64,000 nucleotides of DNA from assembly GCA_036186865.1 (NCBI GenBank), contig AP025055.1, positions 24,281,783-24,345,782 of the forward strand. Direction: 5' to 3'. A program made the position numbers and the translations under genes. How positions within the stretch are numbered: the first letter of the stretch is position 1; each line of letters starts with the position of its first letter. This document shows, in pieces, positions 22,882-34,648 of the stretch. Origin of the DNA: Eustoma russellianum (Eukaryota; Streptophyta; Magnoliopsida; Gentianales; Gentianaceae). The notes beneath the pieces are model-generated. The model did no database searches, was not told where the DNA came from, and saw nothing but the letters and a program-made list of their open reading frames with translations.

Positions 22882-24912
22882 ATACTGAATATAATCTAGA
22901 CAAATTCGAACAAAAGTCTATTGAACGCATATTTGTTAGGTATTCAACTAACTCAAGAGCATATAGGTGTTATAACCCTGCATCTAGAAAGATAGTTGAA
23001 CCTATATATGTAAAATTTAATGAGAATGCGTGTCTTGAAACGTGTGATAAAATTTAACAGAAAAAAGAAAATAATGTTGAAGATATGTTTGATGATGATG
23101 ACTTGTTACTTGAGCATGTATGTGATCATCTATAACCAACTCCACCTAAACAAGACATGCATGAACCTTTAGGTGAAGTAAATCAAGAAATTATCCAATT
23201 GGAAGATAATTCGTCTAACTTACAAGATGTTCCAATTGTATATGATAATGTTCACACTAATGAAACATTTGAACAAGATGAAGGTAAACCTAGTCAACCT
23301 AGGAATTGGTGGTACATAAAAGATAAACGTAAACACCCTAAAGAATTAATCATTGGTGATCCGATTGATGGGGTAAGAACATGTAGAAAAATAAGTCAAG
23401 CTGAAGGACATAGTTTAATCTCACACTTAGATACTAAGAATTTTAACGAAGCCTTAGGTGATATATCATGGATAGATGTCATGCATGAGGAGTTAAACCA
23501 ATTTACACAAAATAACATGTGGAATTTAGTTCCTAAACTTGAAAATAAATCAATAATAGGTATGAAATAGGTATTTAGGAATAAAATGGATGAACAAGGA
23601 AACATCACAAGAAATAAGGCTAGGCTAGTCGCGCAAGGTTATAATCAACAGGAAGGAATTTATTATGAAATAAACCCATTGCATGACTAGAAGCAAGTAG
23701 ATTATTACTTGCTATCGCGAGTCTAAGCAACATCAAACTCTTCCAAATGGATGTTAAGAGTGCGTTCTTAAATGGATATATCCATGAAGAGGTTTTTGTC
23801 AAACAACCCCCTGGATTTGAGGATCCAAAGAACCCTAACTATATGTACACGCTTAAGAAAGCTTTATATGGTTTGAAACAAGCTCCAAGAGCTTGGTATG
23901 ATAGATTTGTAAGCTTTCTTATTGTAAATAATTATCAAAGGGGGACTATAGACGATACTTAATTCCTCAAAAGAAAAGATAATGATTTATTGATAGTCCA
24001 AATATATGTACATGACGTAATCTTTGGTTCAACTAATCCAGTCCTTGTAAAAGACTTCGAAGAGTGTGTGAAGTCTGAATTTGAGATGTCAATGGTAGGA
24101 TAATTGAACTACTATCAAACAAACCCCTCAAGGAATCGACATTAGCTAGCCTAAGTATATCAATGATATGATTAAGAAGTTTGGATTTGAACCAACAACA
24201 ACCCCCATGAGTGTTAGTACCAAATTAGACAAGGATGAAAATGGAAAACCTTTTGATGACACACTATATAGGTCTATGATTGGATCATTGTTATATTTAA
24301 TCGCATCAAGACCTGATATAATGTTTAGTGTGTGTATGTGTGCTAGCTTTCAATCTTGTCCAAATATGTCCCATTATAATGCGGTGAAAAGATATTTAGA
24401 TATATTAAACATACACCTCATTAGGGCTTCGGTACGATAGAGACGCTAAGTTGGAATTATATGCTTATAGTGACGTAGATTATGGTGGCTGCAAGTTAGA
24501 TGGAAAATCCACTAGTCAATTCATAGGAACATGGTTTTCTAAGAAACAAGCTAGTGTAGCTCTCTCTACCACCGAAGCCGAGTATATAGCATTAAGTTTA
24601 TGCACGACTCGAATTCTTTAGATAAAACAGACACTTAGTGATTTTGGCATTAAAATGGATAAGGTTCCAATTTTTTGTGATAGTACAAGTGCGATCAATC
24701 TTTTTCAGAATCCGATACTTTATTCTAAGGCCAAACACATAGAAGTAAGTTGTTGTTTCTTATGAGACCATGTTCAAAATGGGGATATAACCATAGAGCA
24801 TGTAAGAACTGATAATCAAGTAGCTGACATCTTTACTAAACCCCTTAGTCTAACCACTTTTGAAACCTTACGAGCTAAGTTAGGCATGATGACTTACGAT
24901 AACATAGGATGA
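22882..24912 (+). pseudogene. Copia element A integrase end, reverse transcriptase and RNase H
   Basis: Begins EYNLDKFEQKSIERIFVRYS (integrase C-terminus). Reverse transcriptase starts with WIDVMHEELNQF (about 23470) and includes KARLVAQGYNQQEG, MDVKSAFLNGYIHEEV (23747) and ALYGLKQAPRAWYDR. The catalytic box reads YVHD (24005-24016) instead of YVDD, so one metal-binding Asp is lost. RNase H has ASVALSTTEAEYIALS (about 24550), FCDSTSAINL, KHIEVS and VADIFTKPL, ending at TGA about 24912. Numerous stops (for example 23568, 23960) show it is dead. Confidence 0.85.
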
Positions 24913-25006
24913 TTCTATCTTTTGCATGATTTGCAAAATAAAAAGAGAGATGGATAAGTCATGATTTTAAGATTGAATAATAAGTTCAATTAACTCGGAG
25001 CATAGG

Positions 25007-25036
25007 CTAAGGGGGAGAGTATAAGTTGAGGGGGAG
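25007..25036 (+). other. Polypurine tract region of copia element A
   Basis: Two purine runs, AAGGGGGAGAG and GAGGGGGAG, lie about 190 bp before the 3' LTR. SIRE-like elements often have such G-rich runs in the 3' non-coding region. The functional tract next to the LTR start was not clear. Confidence 0.4.
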
Positions 25037-25218
25037 CATATATGTTAAAAACATGTATCTAAAAAGAATTTGAATTGGTGACTTTTTCACAACAATTCAA
25101 TTGGTATAAAACAATTCAATTGGTATAGAATTGGTAAACATGTGATAAACAACTGGTAAAAATTTGTGACATTAAAATCATGTAAATTTATTTTGAAAAT
25201 CATCCAAAAGGCGCAGAA

Positions 25219-26236
25219 TGGTTATAAATATGTTTGGATAATTTTCAAAGTCATGATTTTAAGTGTTGAATATTTAAAGAATGTCATTCATGGTGTTAAA
25301 AATGATAAAAAAAAATTGAATAAGTAAAGAAAAATGACATTAATCTCTCAGGTAAGGGTACATCGATCGATCGATGTATGTATATCCCTCATACCGATCG
25401 ATCAAAGTAAGACAGGAGAAATTCAAAACCTTACTGAGAGAAGTCGATCTCTAAATCTAAGACGTATCAATCGATCAATGTATACATTGATTCCTCACAT
25501 CGATCAATCGATGTAGGACAAAATCAAAATTAGGACCTCACTGTGAGACATCGACCTCTCAAGCAGAGCCACTTTGATCGATCGATGTCTAGGGTTTCTT
25601 AGAAAATTTTTTAAAATGTGATAAAATGATTGTTTTCATTTGTATATGTCCCACATATGTTTATTGTGAGTTTATTACTTATTTTCGATGAATATTATTA
25701 TGCCCTGTGACTAATATGCCTTGGAAGTTTCTATAACTTACCAAAAAGGACAAAAGTGGTATTTTGAGTTCTTGTAGGTACTTGATGTAGATAAAATAAT
25801 TCAAGGACTCATTTATATCTTATTCATCATTATGAAGGTGTTCTCATATTTATTTCTTACTATCTGGGTTTTTTTTTGAGTTTCCTATCACTAGGGGTAT
25901 TTTCGTCATTTTACCTCCAAGATCATTTTGGCCATTTTACTTAGATACAGAACTTGGGTTGGATATTATCTTTATTATGGAGCTTATTTATGGTTTTCTT
26001 GAAGATTATATCATGGTTGTCTATCTTATTCTTTATTTGGTGATATTATCAAAATCGACAGGATATGTGACGGGTTTTCGATGTCACGTTCTAATATTTT
26101 CTTGAAGTCTCTTATGGACATAATATTGAAGGTTTTTAATCATATTTTTGCAGATAATTTAAGGGAATTATTGGTACAAAATTCACCATCACGTACAAGG
26201 AGAAAAATGTGGGAATTGTGGATTATACGTTGACGT
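25219..26236 (+). mobile_element. 3' LTR of copia element A, truncated (about 1018 of 2600 bp)
   Basis: Aligns with the 5' LTR from its start (AAATATGTTTGGATAATTTTC) through the palindrome cluster (25330-25590) and onward to the GGGAATTGTGGATTATACGTTGAC block. Identity then stops abruptly and Tekay LTR sequence begins. About 1.6 kb of its 3' portion is missing. Confidence 0.8.
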
Positions 26237-26896
26237 GTGTAGGGACTGGACTTGTTTAGATGATAAGAGTTAGAATGGTGACCTCTTACACTTTGATTGA
26301 GATTCCAAGGTGGGGATATACATGATAGAGACATTATCTAGGAAACCTGACAGTACAGAAGATTACCGATAGAGAAATATGCGTAGTTTGTTGTTTATTT
26401 ACATTATGTTATGTACTTTATTTCTTAAGTCGAGATGCGTTTTATTATGTTCATTATGATGTTTACCATTACTTTAATACCCCGTCTACCCATGCATGAT
26501 CCACATGACGTATCTAGCAGGACTACTTACTGGGTGATTACGTTTATCTCTCATACTTGCCATAATCACTATTTGCAAAGAACAAGTATCACTTACATGT
26601 TTATTGAAGATGGGTCCGGATAGATTACCATTAGAGGTGAAGGATGCCAAGAGATTATCGTTGAAGATAATCATGTATTCAGAGGATTTCAGGATTTAAT
26701 ATAATATGATTTGTACACAATTGTAATGTAAAGTAATGCATGTCGATTGTATTTCGTTTATGTTATGTTGCTTCCGCTTATCAATTCATTATTTATGTCG
26801 AACATGCCCATGTATAGTATCGATGCCTTGTACTTCTCGTAGTAGAGTACGATAGATGCACCGGACTGAAACCCTAGTTTCAAGCGGGGTGCTACA
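26237..26896 (+). mobile_element. Tekay-like LTR 3' portion (G3), plus orientation
   Basis: Its reverse complement aligns collinearly with 12650 to about 13320 (shared TGGATCATGCATGGG, ACGGGGTA.TAAAGTAATG, GTACTCTACTACGAGAAGTA). It ends GCTACA at 26896. It is therefore a second LTR of the same family in the opposite orientation to G2, abutting a truncated copia LTR on its left. Confidence 0.7.
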
Positions 26897-26996
26897 GTTT
26901 CGATGTGCCAAAGAATTTATAATGCATATACCAATGAAAATAAATTTACTGTATTGAAACGTTACGGCGTAACAAAAAAAAATTCGTAGCGTAACA
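26897..26996 (-). mobile_element. Start of the reversed Tekay-like LTR G2
   Basis: In minus orientation it starts TGTTACGCTACGAATTTTT and includes GCCGTAACG...TTTC...GTAAATT, matching the first 100 bp of the 39501 LTR (TGTTGTAACCCGGAATTTTT, GGCATAACGACCTTTCG). The outer flank CCCCT (26997-27001) equals the 5-mer before 12650, pairing the two ends. Confidence 0.6.
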
Positions 26997-27590
26997 CCCC
27001 TTATCTTGTCGTGGCAGCAGGAGACCAAGTTATTATCTCGCACCATCAGTACAAGAATTGCGAGCTAGAGATGGAGGACCTATTTTTGATGTCGCGCTAT
27101 ACCTAAATCCAGATGACTGACTTCGATACCATATTGGGAATGAATCGGTTAGTTAGATACCAAGCACACATTGACTGCCGTCAGAAGCAGGTGGTGTTTA
27201 AAGACCCACTAAGGAAGAATTCACTTTTCATGGAAACATTAAACCGAAGAAGTTGCCTTGAAACATCTACCTGATAGTAACACAAACTTATAAAGTGCTG
27301 AGAAAAGAGAATGAGAGATTTCTGATGTATGCAATGGATGCTGAACAAGAGATGCCCTCCACTGACGATATCCCAGTCGTCAATGAATTTGAGGATGTTT
27401 TGCCTTATGAAATACCAGGACTGCCACCTAGCAGAAAAGTAGAATTCGATATTAACCTGATACAAGGAGTTGAGCCAATATCTAAAGCATCGTATAGGAT
27501 GGCGCCAGTAGAGCTTAAATAGCTAAAAGAGATTGAAGTCATCGTGTTGAATTTAAAAGAATAACTTGAATTGGATGTAGTATGCATTTG
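26997..27590 (+). pseudogene. Ty3/gypsy protease end and reverse transcriptase start (G1)
   Basis: Resumes the interrupted G1 pol: VISHHQYKNCELEMEDLFL, then DFDTILGMNRLVRYQAHIDC (protease C-terminus, usual DFDVILGMDWL) and VVFKDP. The reverse transcriptase N-terminus follows: VVNEFEDVLPYEIPGLPPSR, EFDIN, PISKASYRMAPVELK, ending at TAG 27520-27522. These are standard chromovirus motifs. The rest of reverse transcriptase, RNase H and integrase are absent. Confidence 0.8.
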
Positions 27591-27777
27591 ATTACTCCAT
27601 GACCATAATTTGGTTCAAGGGGTACAAATGCTCCACATGCCTTCAAATGCTCGAATGTACTTAACAACTAACCTTGAATTGAGTCAAGGATGTAACATGT
27701 ATAAAAGCCTTTACACAGATCAAGAACGTGTACTTTTTATCTTCTAATTGTGGTGTGACCTTCACTGCGATATTAAT
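27591..27777 (-). other. Short leader of a deleted minus-strand SIRE-type element
   Basis: Next to the LTR end at 27778 the minus strand reads ATTAATATCGCAGTGAAGG, comparable to ATTGGTATCAAAGTC of element A, so a decayed primer-binding site is likely. The remaining 160 bp shows no sure motif and ends abruptly at the gypsy fragment. Confidence 0.4.
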
Positions 27778-30417
27778 TGTTAGACCGCAAAACATACACA
27801 AATACCACTGGAGGGTGTGAATAGTGGTTAGTGAAAATAGATACTATTTTTTAATCTTTAAGAAACCCCTCATAACAGTTTACGAATGTTTCAAAAAAAT
27901 ATGCCCTTTTTTAGGAAAATGATAACTCTCAGTACACATATTCAAAAATTATGTAACTTTTTAAAATGAACTTTAACGTGTTAACTTCAATCCCTATCAA
28001 ATGAGTAAAAATTAAGATTGTTTGACCCCTCAAACGAAATTAAACATTAAAGTCCTCATGTAGACAAAATTAGACAAAAAATTAACAAACTTTGCAAGAT
28101 TATAACTTTTTTTTGTACCGATCCAAAAAGAAAGATTCTTACTCCAATTAAACCTTTTAATGTCTAGCTTAAGCCTTCAAAAGTCCTTGACCATTTTTTG
28201 AACACTGGTCAATCTGTTGGCAGACTTGAACAATAATCTTTCAAAGACTGACTGACTAACTTTTATTTGCTCAAATTCAATGATTCTTGTTGCAAATGAT
28301 AGTTAATTGTTTGAAGCTTATTTTCACTAAAAAGGAAACATATTGAGTTGGGTTGCCATTTTAAACATGAATGCAAATTTCAGTACAGAAACTATCCAAA
28401 AAGAGATAGAGGGTAAGCACACCAAAACACACGGATTTATCCTATTCCGGTCAGTGTGACCTACTCAAGTCCCACGGAGCACATTTCCTTAGATTTCCAC
28501 TATCAAATATTACCTTTCAACAATACAAAAATCTTGATACTTGGTTTATACACTTACCTTATCAAGGCCTGAAATTTTCAGCACTTTATGCACCTTTTTT
28601 GCCGAAACTACTAACAAATCACCAACTATTGATTGAGCCTTATAATTCGGCTAATCATTTACACATTTAACAAATACAAGAGGTGGAAAATGCACCAAAA
28701 GAACAAGTATGAATACCAATAGACGGCTGCAATATACAAGAACAAGAATGGAGAAGAAGTAGAAGAGATAAAGAAGAGAGCTCAAAGTGGACTCTTCAAG
28801 CTTGCTTCTCCAGTCCTATTTATAGGTGTGTCAGCCCGTGGTCGGATTGGGATGGCCACATGTCACTATTTATGTCATCAATCTCATTTGTCAAGTTTTG
28901 ATTCATTGAACACCTCACTACTTTACTTATTTGGCACCTCACTACTTTACTTATTTGATTTATTGCACCACTTTTGCTCAACTCATATGGCACAAAACTT
29001 TGCTTAAAATTGGTTGAAAATGAACAAAATTAAACCCTCAAAAATATAAAACTCATAGCAAACTTTGCTTAAAATTGGTTGAAAATGAACAAAATTAAAC
29101 CCTCAAAAATATAAACTCATAGGATATTAACTTTCATCATTATCTCACTTTTTTTTTCTCCAACCACCTAACCACTGAGGAGCTGACCATTTTCCGCTCA
29201 TTCTCAGACCTGATAAAAAGAATTAACTCCATCTAGGATGTCAAGTTTGTAATTTTAAGTCACTTTGATGATTTGACGCAATTCGGTTGGTTGACGAAGT
29301 GTAATCTTGCATATTTGTAAAAAAATAATTGGCCCACCACTACAAATCATTACCCATATTTTTCTATGCTTAAAAAGAGTAGAATATCATGTTTTATGAT
29401 CAAAAAGAAAAGGATGATAGGTTTGGTTGTTTGCATAGTAAATTCACTAATTTGAATCCAAAACAACTCCAAAAATGTGAAGTCTTTCTCCAATTTTTCC
29501 TCCTTGTTTGGCTGAAATTTTAAGCTAAACAATCACAAATATATTTGGCTATTTCGAATAAAAGAAGTCCCAAAAATAATATATTTACACACAAAAACGA
29601 AAGGTATAAGACTTATTTATATAATACAATGTCTGTGTCGGGTTTCGAACCATTAACCTCATTTCAAAGAAAGAATATGGCAGCCACAAGTCAACCACCA
29701 AACTATCAACTCATTTCTAAGAAATCCATTAGTACTATATAGCATGACAAAATGTCACATGATAAATATGATATAACTATGATATCTGTATATATGTATA
29801 TCAAGAAAAACCATATGATTAATTTTCAGCAGTGCACCAAAAATTCATTGGTGTAAACGACCAAAATGTTCTTATGTCTGAAATGGCAAAACCGAACATA
29901 TAAAATTATGGCTGATGACTTAAAAATAATGCTACAAACAATAAAACGCATTCAAAATTGTCAAATGACGTGCAAACTTGGCTTATGTGGCTAACAAGTT
30001 GTCACTAAGACAAAGAGTTGGTTGATGTCTTAGTGTCTTTTTGTCTCTATTTTTCTTCTTAGGAGACAAACCTAGAAAAACTCAAAAATACTCATTTGTC
30101 TTTATTGATAAATCATAAAAACTTCTATGTCAAGTTAGTCACATGATAATATATCAAATTTATGAACAAAAATCATTATATATATATGACAAAATCATTA
30201 TATATATATATGTATATGTATATATATATATGTATGTATGTATGTATGAAACGTTACATATATATATATCCATATAAAGACAGCCACAACATCATATATC
30301 ATATATCAAAAACGTCATTATATACATTAAAAACTTTATCAAATATGACATTCATATTATGTACAAATGCACACTTAAATCATACAAATCATTCAAACAT
30401 ATGTACAGTGCACAACA
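27778..30417 (-). mobile_element. SIRE-type LTR (LTR-d), full length, 2640 bp
   Basis: In minus orientation it starts TGTTGTGCACTG...ATATGTTTGAATGATTT and ends GGTCTAACA. The start resembles element A's LTR start and the end shares the block with CACTATTCACACCCTCCAGTGG. The TATA box CCTATTTATAGG lies at 28816-28826. TA and TATG microsatellites lie at 30176-30270. The right 1770 bp (from about 28655) is repeated at 30451-32144. Confidence 0.75.
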
Positions 30418-30450
30418 GAATAACCTAGAGGACGTTTCATATGGTTTCGA
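30418..30450 (-). other. Duplicated scrap of the outer copia reverse transcriptase
   Basis: ACCTAGAGGACGTTTCATAT is a near copy of 32151-32170, which belongs to C_out. It shows that target sequence was copied together with the LTR when the tandem array formed. Confidence 0.6.
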
Positions 30451-32144
30451 CTGATCATTTACACATTTAATAAAATACAAGAGGTGGAAAATGCATCAAA
30501 AGAATAAGTATGAATACCAATAGACGGCTGCAATACAATAACAAGAATAGAGAAGAAGCAGAAGAGATAAAGAAGAAAGCTCAAAGTGGACTCTTCAGGC
30601 TTGCTTCTCCAGTCCTATTTATAGGTGTGTCAGCCATGGTCTGATTGGGATGGCCACATATCACTAATTATGTCATCAATCTCATTTGTCAAGTTTTGGT
30701 TCATTGAACACCTCACTACGTTACTTATTTGGCACCTCTAACAAAATTTATTGCACCACTTTTGCTCAACTCATATGGCACAAAAGTTAGCTTAAAAATT
30801 AGTTAGAAACGAACAAAATTAAACCTTCTAAAAGATAAAACTCATAGCATATTAACTTTAACCATTATCTCACTTTTTTTTCTCCAACCATTCAACCACT
30901 CAGGAGCTGACCATTTTCCGCTCATTCTCAGACCTGATGAAAAGGACTAACTCCATCCAGGATGTGAAGTTGGCAATTTTCAGTAACTTTGATGATTTGA
31001 CGCAATTCAGTTGGTTGACGAAGTGTAATCTTGCATATTTGTAAAAAAAATAATTGTTCCACCACCACAAACCATTATCCATGTTTTCCTATGCTTAAAA
31101 AGAGTAGAATATCATGTTTTATGATCAAAAATAAGAGATAATAGGTTTGGTTGTTAGTAAATTCACTAATTTGAATCCAAACAACTCCAAAAATGTGAAG
31201 TCTTTCTCCAATTTTTCCTCCTTGTTTGGCTGAACTTTTAAGATAAAAAAATCACAAATATATTTTGCTATTTCGAATAAAAGAAGTCCCAAAAATAATA
31301 TATATACACAGCACAAAAATAAAAGGTCTAATACTTATTTATATAATACAATGTCTGTATCAGATTTCGAACTATTAACCTCACTTCAAGGAATGAATAT
31401 GGCAGCCACAAGTCAACCACCAAACTATCAATTCATTTCTAGCAAAACTCCAAAGAAATCCATTATTATTATATAGCATGACAAAATAAACGTCAAATGA
31501 CAAATATAATATAACTATGAAATCCATATATATATCAAGAAAAACCATATGATAAATATTTTAGCATTGCACCAAAAATTCGTTGGTGTAAACGACCAAA
31601 ATGTCCTTATGTCCGAAATGGCAAAACCGAACATATAAAATTATGGCTGATGACTTAAAAATAATGCTACAAACAATAAAACGCATTCAAAATTGTCAAA
31701 TGACGTGCAAACTTGGCTTATGTGGCTAACAAGTTGTCACTAAGACAAAGAGTTGGTTGATGTCTTAGTGTCTTTTTGTCTCTATTTTTCTTCTTAGGAG
31801 ACAAACCTAGAAAAACTCAAAAATACTCATTTGTCTTTATTGATAAATCATAAAAACTTCTATGTCAAGTTAGTCACATGATAATATATCAAATTTACGA
31901 ACAAAAAATCATTATACATATATGAGAAAAATCATTATATATATATGTATATATATGAAACATTATATATATATATATATAATATATATCCATACAAAGA
32001 CAGCCACACATACTCATCATCATATATCATATATCAAAAACATCATCATATAAATTAAAAATTTATCAAATATGACATTCATATTATGTACACATGCACA
32101 CGTAAATCATACAAATCATTCAAACATATGTACAGCACACAACA
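30451..32144 (-). mobile_element. SIRE-type LTR (LTR-e), partial tandem copy
   Basis: Near-identical to 28651-30417 with a period of 1800 bp (for example ATCATTTACACATTTAA at 28654 and 30454). It lacks the last 870 bp of the LTR. In element orientation the start TGTTGTGTGCTG abuts C_out coding sequence at 32145. Includes TATA box (30615-30625) and TA repeats (31915-31985). Confidence 0.8.
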
Positions 32145-32264
32145 GAAAAACCTAGAGGACGTTTCATACGGTTTTGGCAAGGTCACCGTGCAAAAGAAAC
32201 CGTTAGGCATCTCCGTTTGATGAACTTCCCCACCAAAAGTGAGAAGAGTGTAGACTGTGACTAG
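32145..32264 (-). pseudogene. Outer copia (C_out) reverse transcriptase, small middle piece
   Basis: On the minus strand the end reads FLHGDLAKTV in one frame, matching the usual NAFLHGDLxExVY of copia reverse transcriptase; HQ.EMPN precedes it in another frame. It directly continues the piece at 39115-39500 once the 32265-39114 insertion is removed (TSD ACTAG). Frameshifted. Confidence 0.6.
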
Positions 32265-32836
32265 TGATAAAATTGAACACCGAGATTAAGACATCAAAAA
32301 CAAAGCCTTGATTGATTGAAACAAACAAAAAATCGTAAGTTCAACTGAATCGAAGAAGAAAATTGAATAGATGACAGAAAGAAAACTGAGAGAAAAAGAG
32401 GAACTTTTGTAACTGCCACTCAAAAATATCTCAATCAATCTGCAATTTGTTACAGTGCAAAAATGGTTTATACCGCTGCTACCGTCGACTCAAGAAGGAA
32501 GAAGGAAAGCAAAATTATAAGAAAGTCCTTTTTTTAACTACTACACATTTATTTACAAGGGGCATAGCAATCATTTCACATTCTATTTAAAACTGTCCGC
32601 CAACTGCCAAACGCGTCTTCTTCCTTCAACTGATCTCCCTTCCTGATATGGTCCTTGCGTCTTGGAGAAATTCACTTCCAACCATTCAAGATCACATTCC
32701 TCCACTTACCAATTGATGTTTATGTGTTCTCAATTAGCTTAATTCATCCTTCTCTTCTTCACAGTGGTTTGATTTTATCCGTGTCCCTTGATGGCCGCTG
32801 CACTTACTCCGTGCTACAACACCATTGGCTTTGACA
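32265..32836 (-). mobile_element. 3' LTR of complete copia element B (572 bp)
   Basis: Plus-strand start TGATAAAATTG, end GGCTTTGACA. It pairs with 38538-39114 (577 bp); about 6-8 percent differences counted roughly by eye. The minus strand just before it reads ATTTGAGGGGG, a polypurine tract. Flanked by ACTAG (32260-32264), repeated after the other LTR. Confidence 0.92.
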
Positions 32837-34643
32837 CCCCCTCAAATCTGACTGCACAAATGCATTGCACAGGCCAAGTGTTTCGGTCAGATTGTGCATT
32901 CTTCCAACGTCTAGCGCTTTTGTAAAAACTTTAGCCAGTTGATGACTACTTCTCACAAGTATTGGTTTAACAACACCCTCCAAGTATTTTTGTCTTACAA
33001 TGTGGCAGTCTATTTCTATATGTTTGGTTCTTTCATGGAATACAGGATTTTTCACTATGTAGAGTGCACTTCTGCTATCACAGAATAATTCAACTGGACC
33101 ATCATGTTTCACCTTTAAATTCTTCAACAAATATAGTAGCCATTGCACTTCACTAGTTGCAGCCGCAAGCCTCTATATTCAGCTTCTGAAGATGATCTTG
33201 ATACGGTTGTCTTCTTCTTTGCCTTCCAAGACACCAAAACATCCCCCAAAAACATGCAGAAGCCCGTGATTGATCTCCTGGTCTCTTGTCATCTGGCCCA
33301 ATCCGCATCTGCAAATGCCTTGAGCTTTAGCTCTGTGTTTTAGGGGATGTATATGACCTGACCTGCAGTCCCATTAATGCAATGTGCTTCAATGGGCGAA
33401 TCTAAAAATTGGGACAGTTGTTGTACGGCAAACGTGATGTCTGGCCTTGTGATGGTCAGGTATAGTAATTTGTCAATGAGTCTTCTGTATCTGGTTACAT
33501 CCTCAATCAAGGCTGAATCATTGTGTTGCACTTTTATCCCTTTATCCATGGGTGTTTTGGCTGGTTTTGCTCCAAGAAATCCTGTGTAATCCAATAACTC
33601 TAAGGCATACTTTCTCTAGCACAAAGTAATGCCCCTTTTATCTGGCAACCTCAATGCCTAAGAAATAGTTCAAGTTGCTAAGGTCTTTAATCTGAAAAGT
33701 GTGATACAGATAATCTTTAAGGTGTTGAATGGCTAGCAGTGAGGGGCTCATCACAATGACATCATCTACATATACAAGTATGATTACAAAAACATCAGGT
33801 GTGTCATTTATGAAGAGTGTGTGATCATGCTCAGATTGCTTAAATCCTCGATGAAGAAGGGCCTATGTGAGCTTCTCATTCCACTGTCTGCTGGCCTGCT
33901 TTAGTCCATATAGGGATTTTTATAACTTACATAATGTGTTTGGTGTTGACACTGATAAGCCTGGTGTGGGCACCATGTAGATTTCCTCAGACAAATCACC
34001 ATGGAGGAATGCATTATTGATGTCCAACTGATGAATGAACCAATGTTTGCTTGCTGCTAAAGCTAATACTAGCATGACTGTGGTGAGCTTGGTTACAGGT
34101 GATAATGTGTCTGTATAGTCAACACCAAGCTGCTGCGTGAAGCCCTTGGCCACCAGCCTGGCTTTACAGCGTTCCACATATCCATCAGCCTTGTACATGG
34201 TCTTGTACACCCATTTGCATCCAATTGATATCTTCCCTGCAGTTAATGATACTAGAGACCAAGTATTATTAGCATTTAAGGTATCCAATTCTTGTTGCAT
34301 TGCCTGGCACCAGCACTCTTGCTGTGATGCTTCTAATAAGTAATAGGATCAGAGTGCAAACCAATATTCAAAGCATATGCCTTATACTCAGGAGACCACA
34401 AATCAAAGGAAAAGGAATGTCTAATGGGGTGTGAAGTGGGAGCAGCAGAAGGAGGACATGAATTTGTTAGCACATTGCAGTAATAGTCTTTTAGATATGA
34501 AGGCTTCTGCCTTTGTCTAGTTGGTCTGGGTGTGTTCTGAATAGGTGGTAAATCAATTATGCGTGATGGTTGGGACCTTTCGGGATATGAAACTGTGGTA
34601 GAGTGTGAGGGTGACGGAGATGATACTGAGGGCATAATGGTTG
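32837..34643 (-). pseudogene. Copia element B reverse transcriptase and RNase H
   Basis: Reverse transcriptase starts MQQELDTLNANNTWSLV (34300) with WVYKTMYKADG, KARLVAKGFTQQLGVDY, HQLDINNAFLHGDLSEEIYM, then SLYGLKQASRQW (about 33900) and an intact YVDDV box (33758-33772). It continues with FLGIEVAR, TRPDITFAVQQLSQF (33460), RNase H FCDSRSALYIVKNPVFHERT (33085), KHIEIDCHIVRQK and AKVFTKAL, ending just before the LTR. The proline/serine-rich linker (34643-34333) connects to the integrase side. Frameshifts and stops at about 33920, 33600 and 33340 kill it. Confidence 0.88.
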
Positions 34644-34648
34644 GCAAG

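Noticed and set aside
30162..30428. 88-codon frame starting MNKNHYIYMTK
   Set aside because: Built from TA/TATG repeats within LTR-d.
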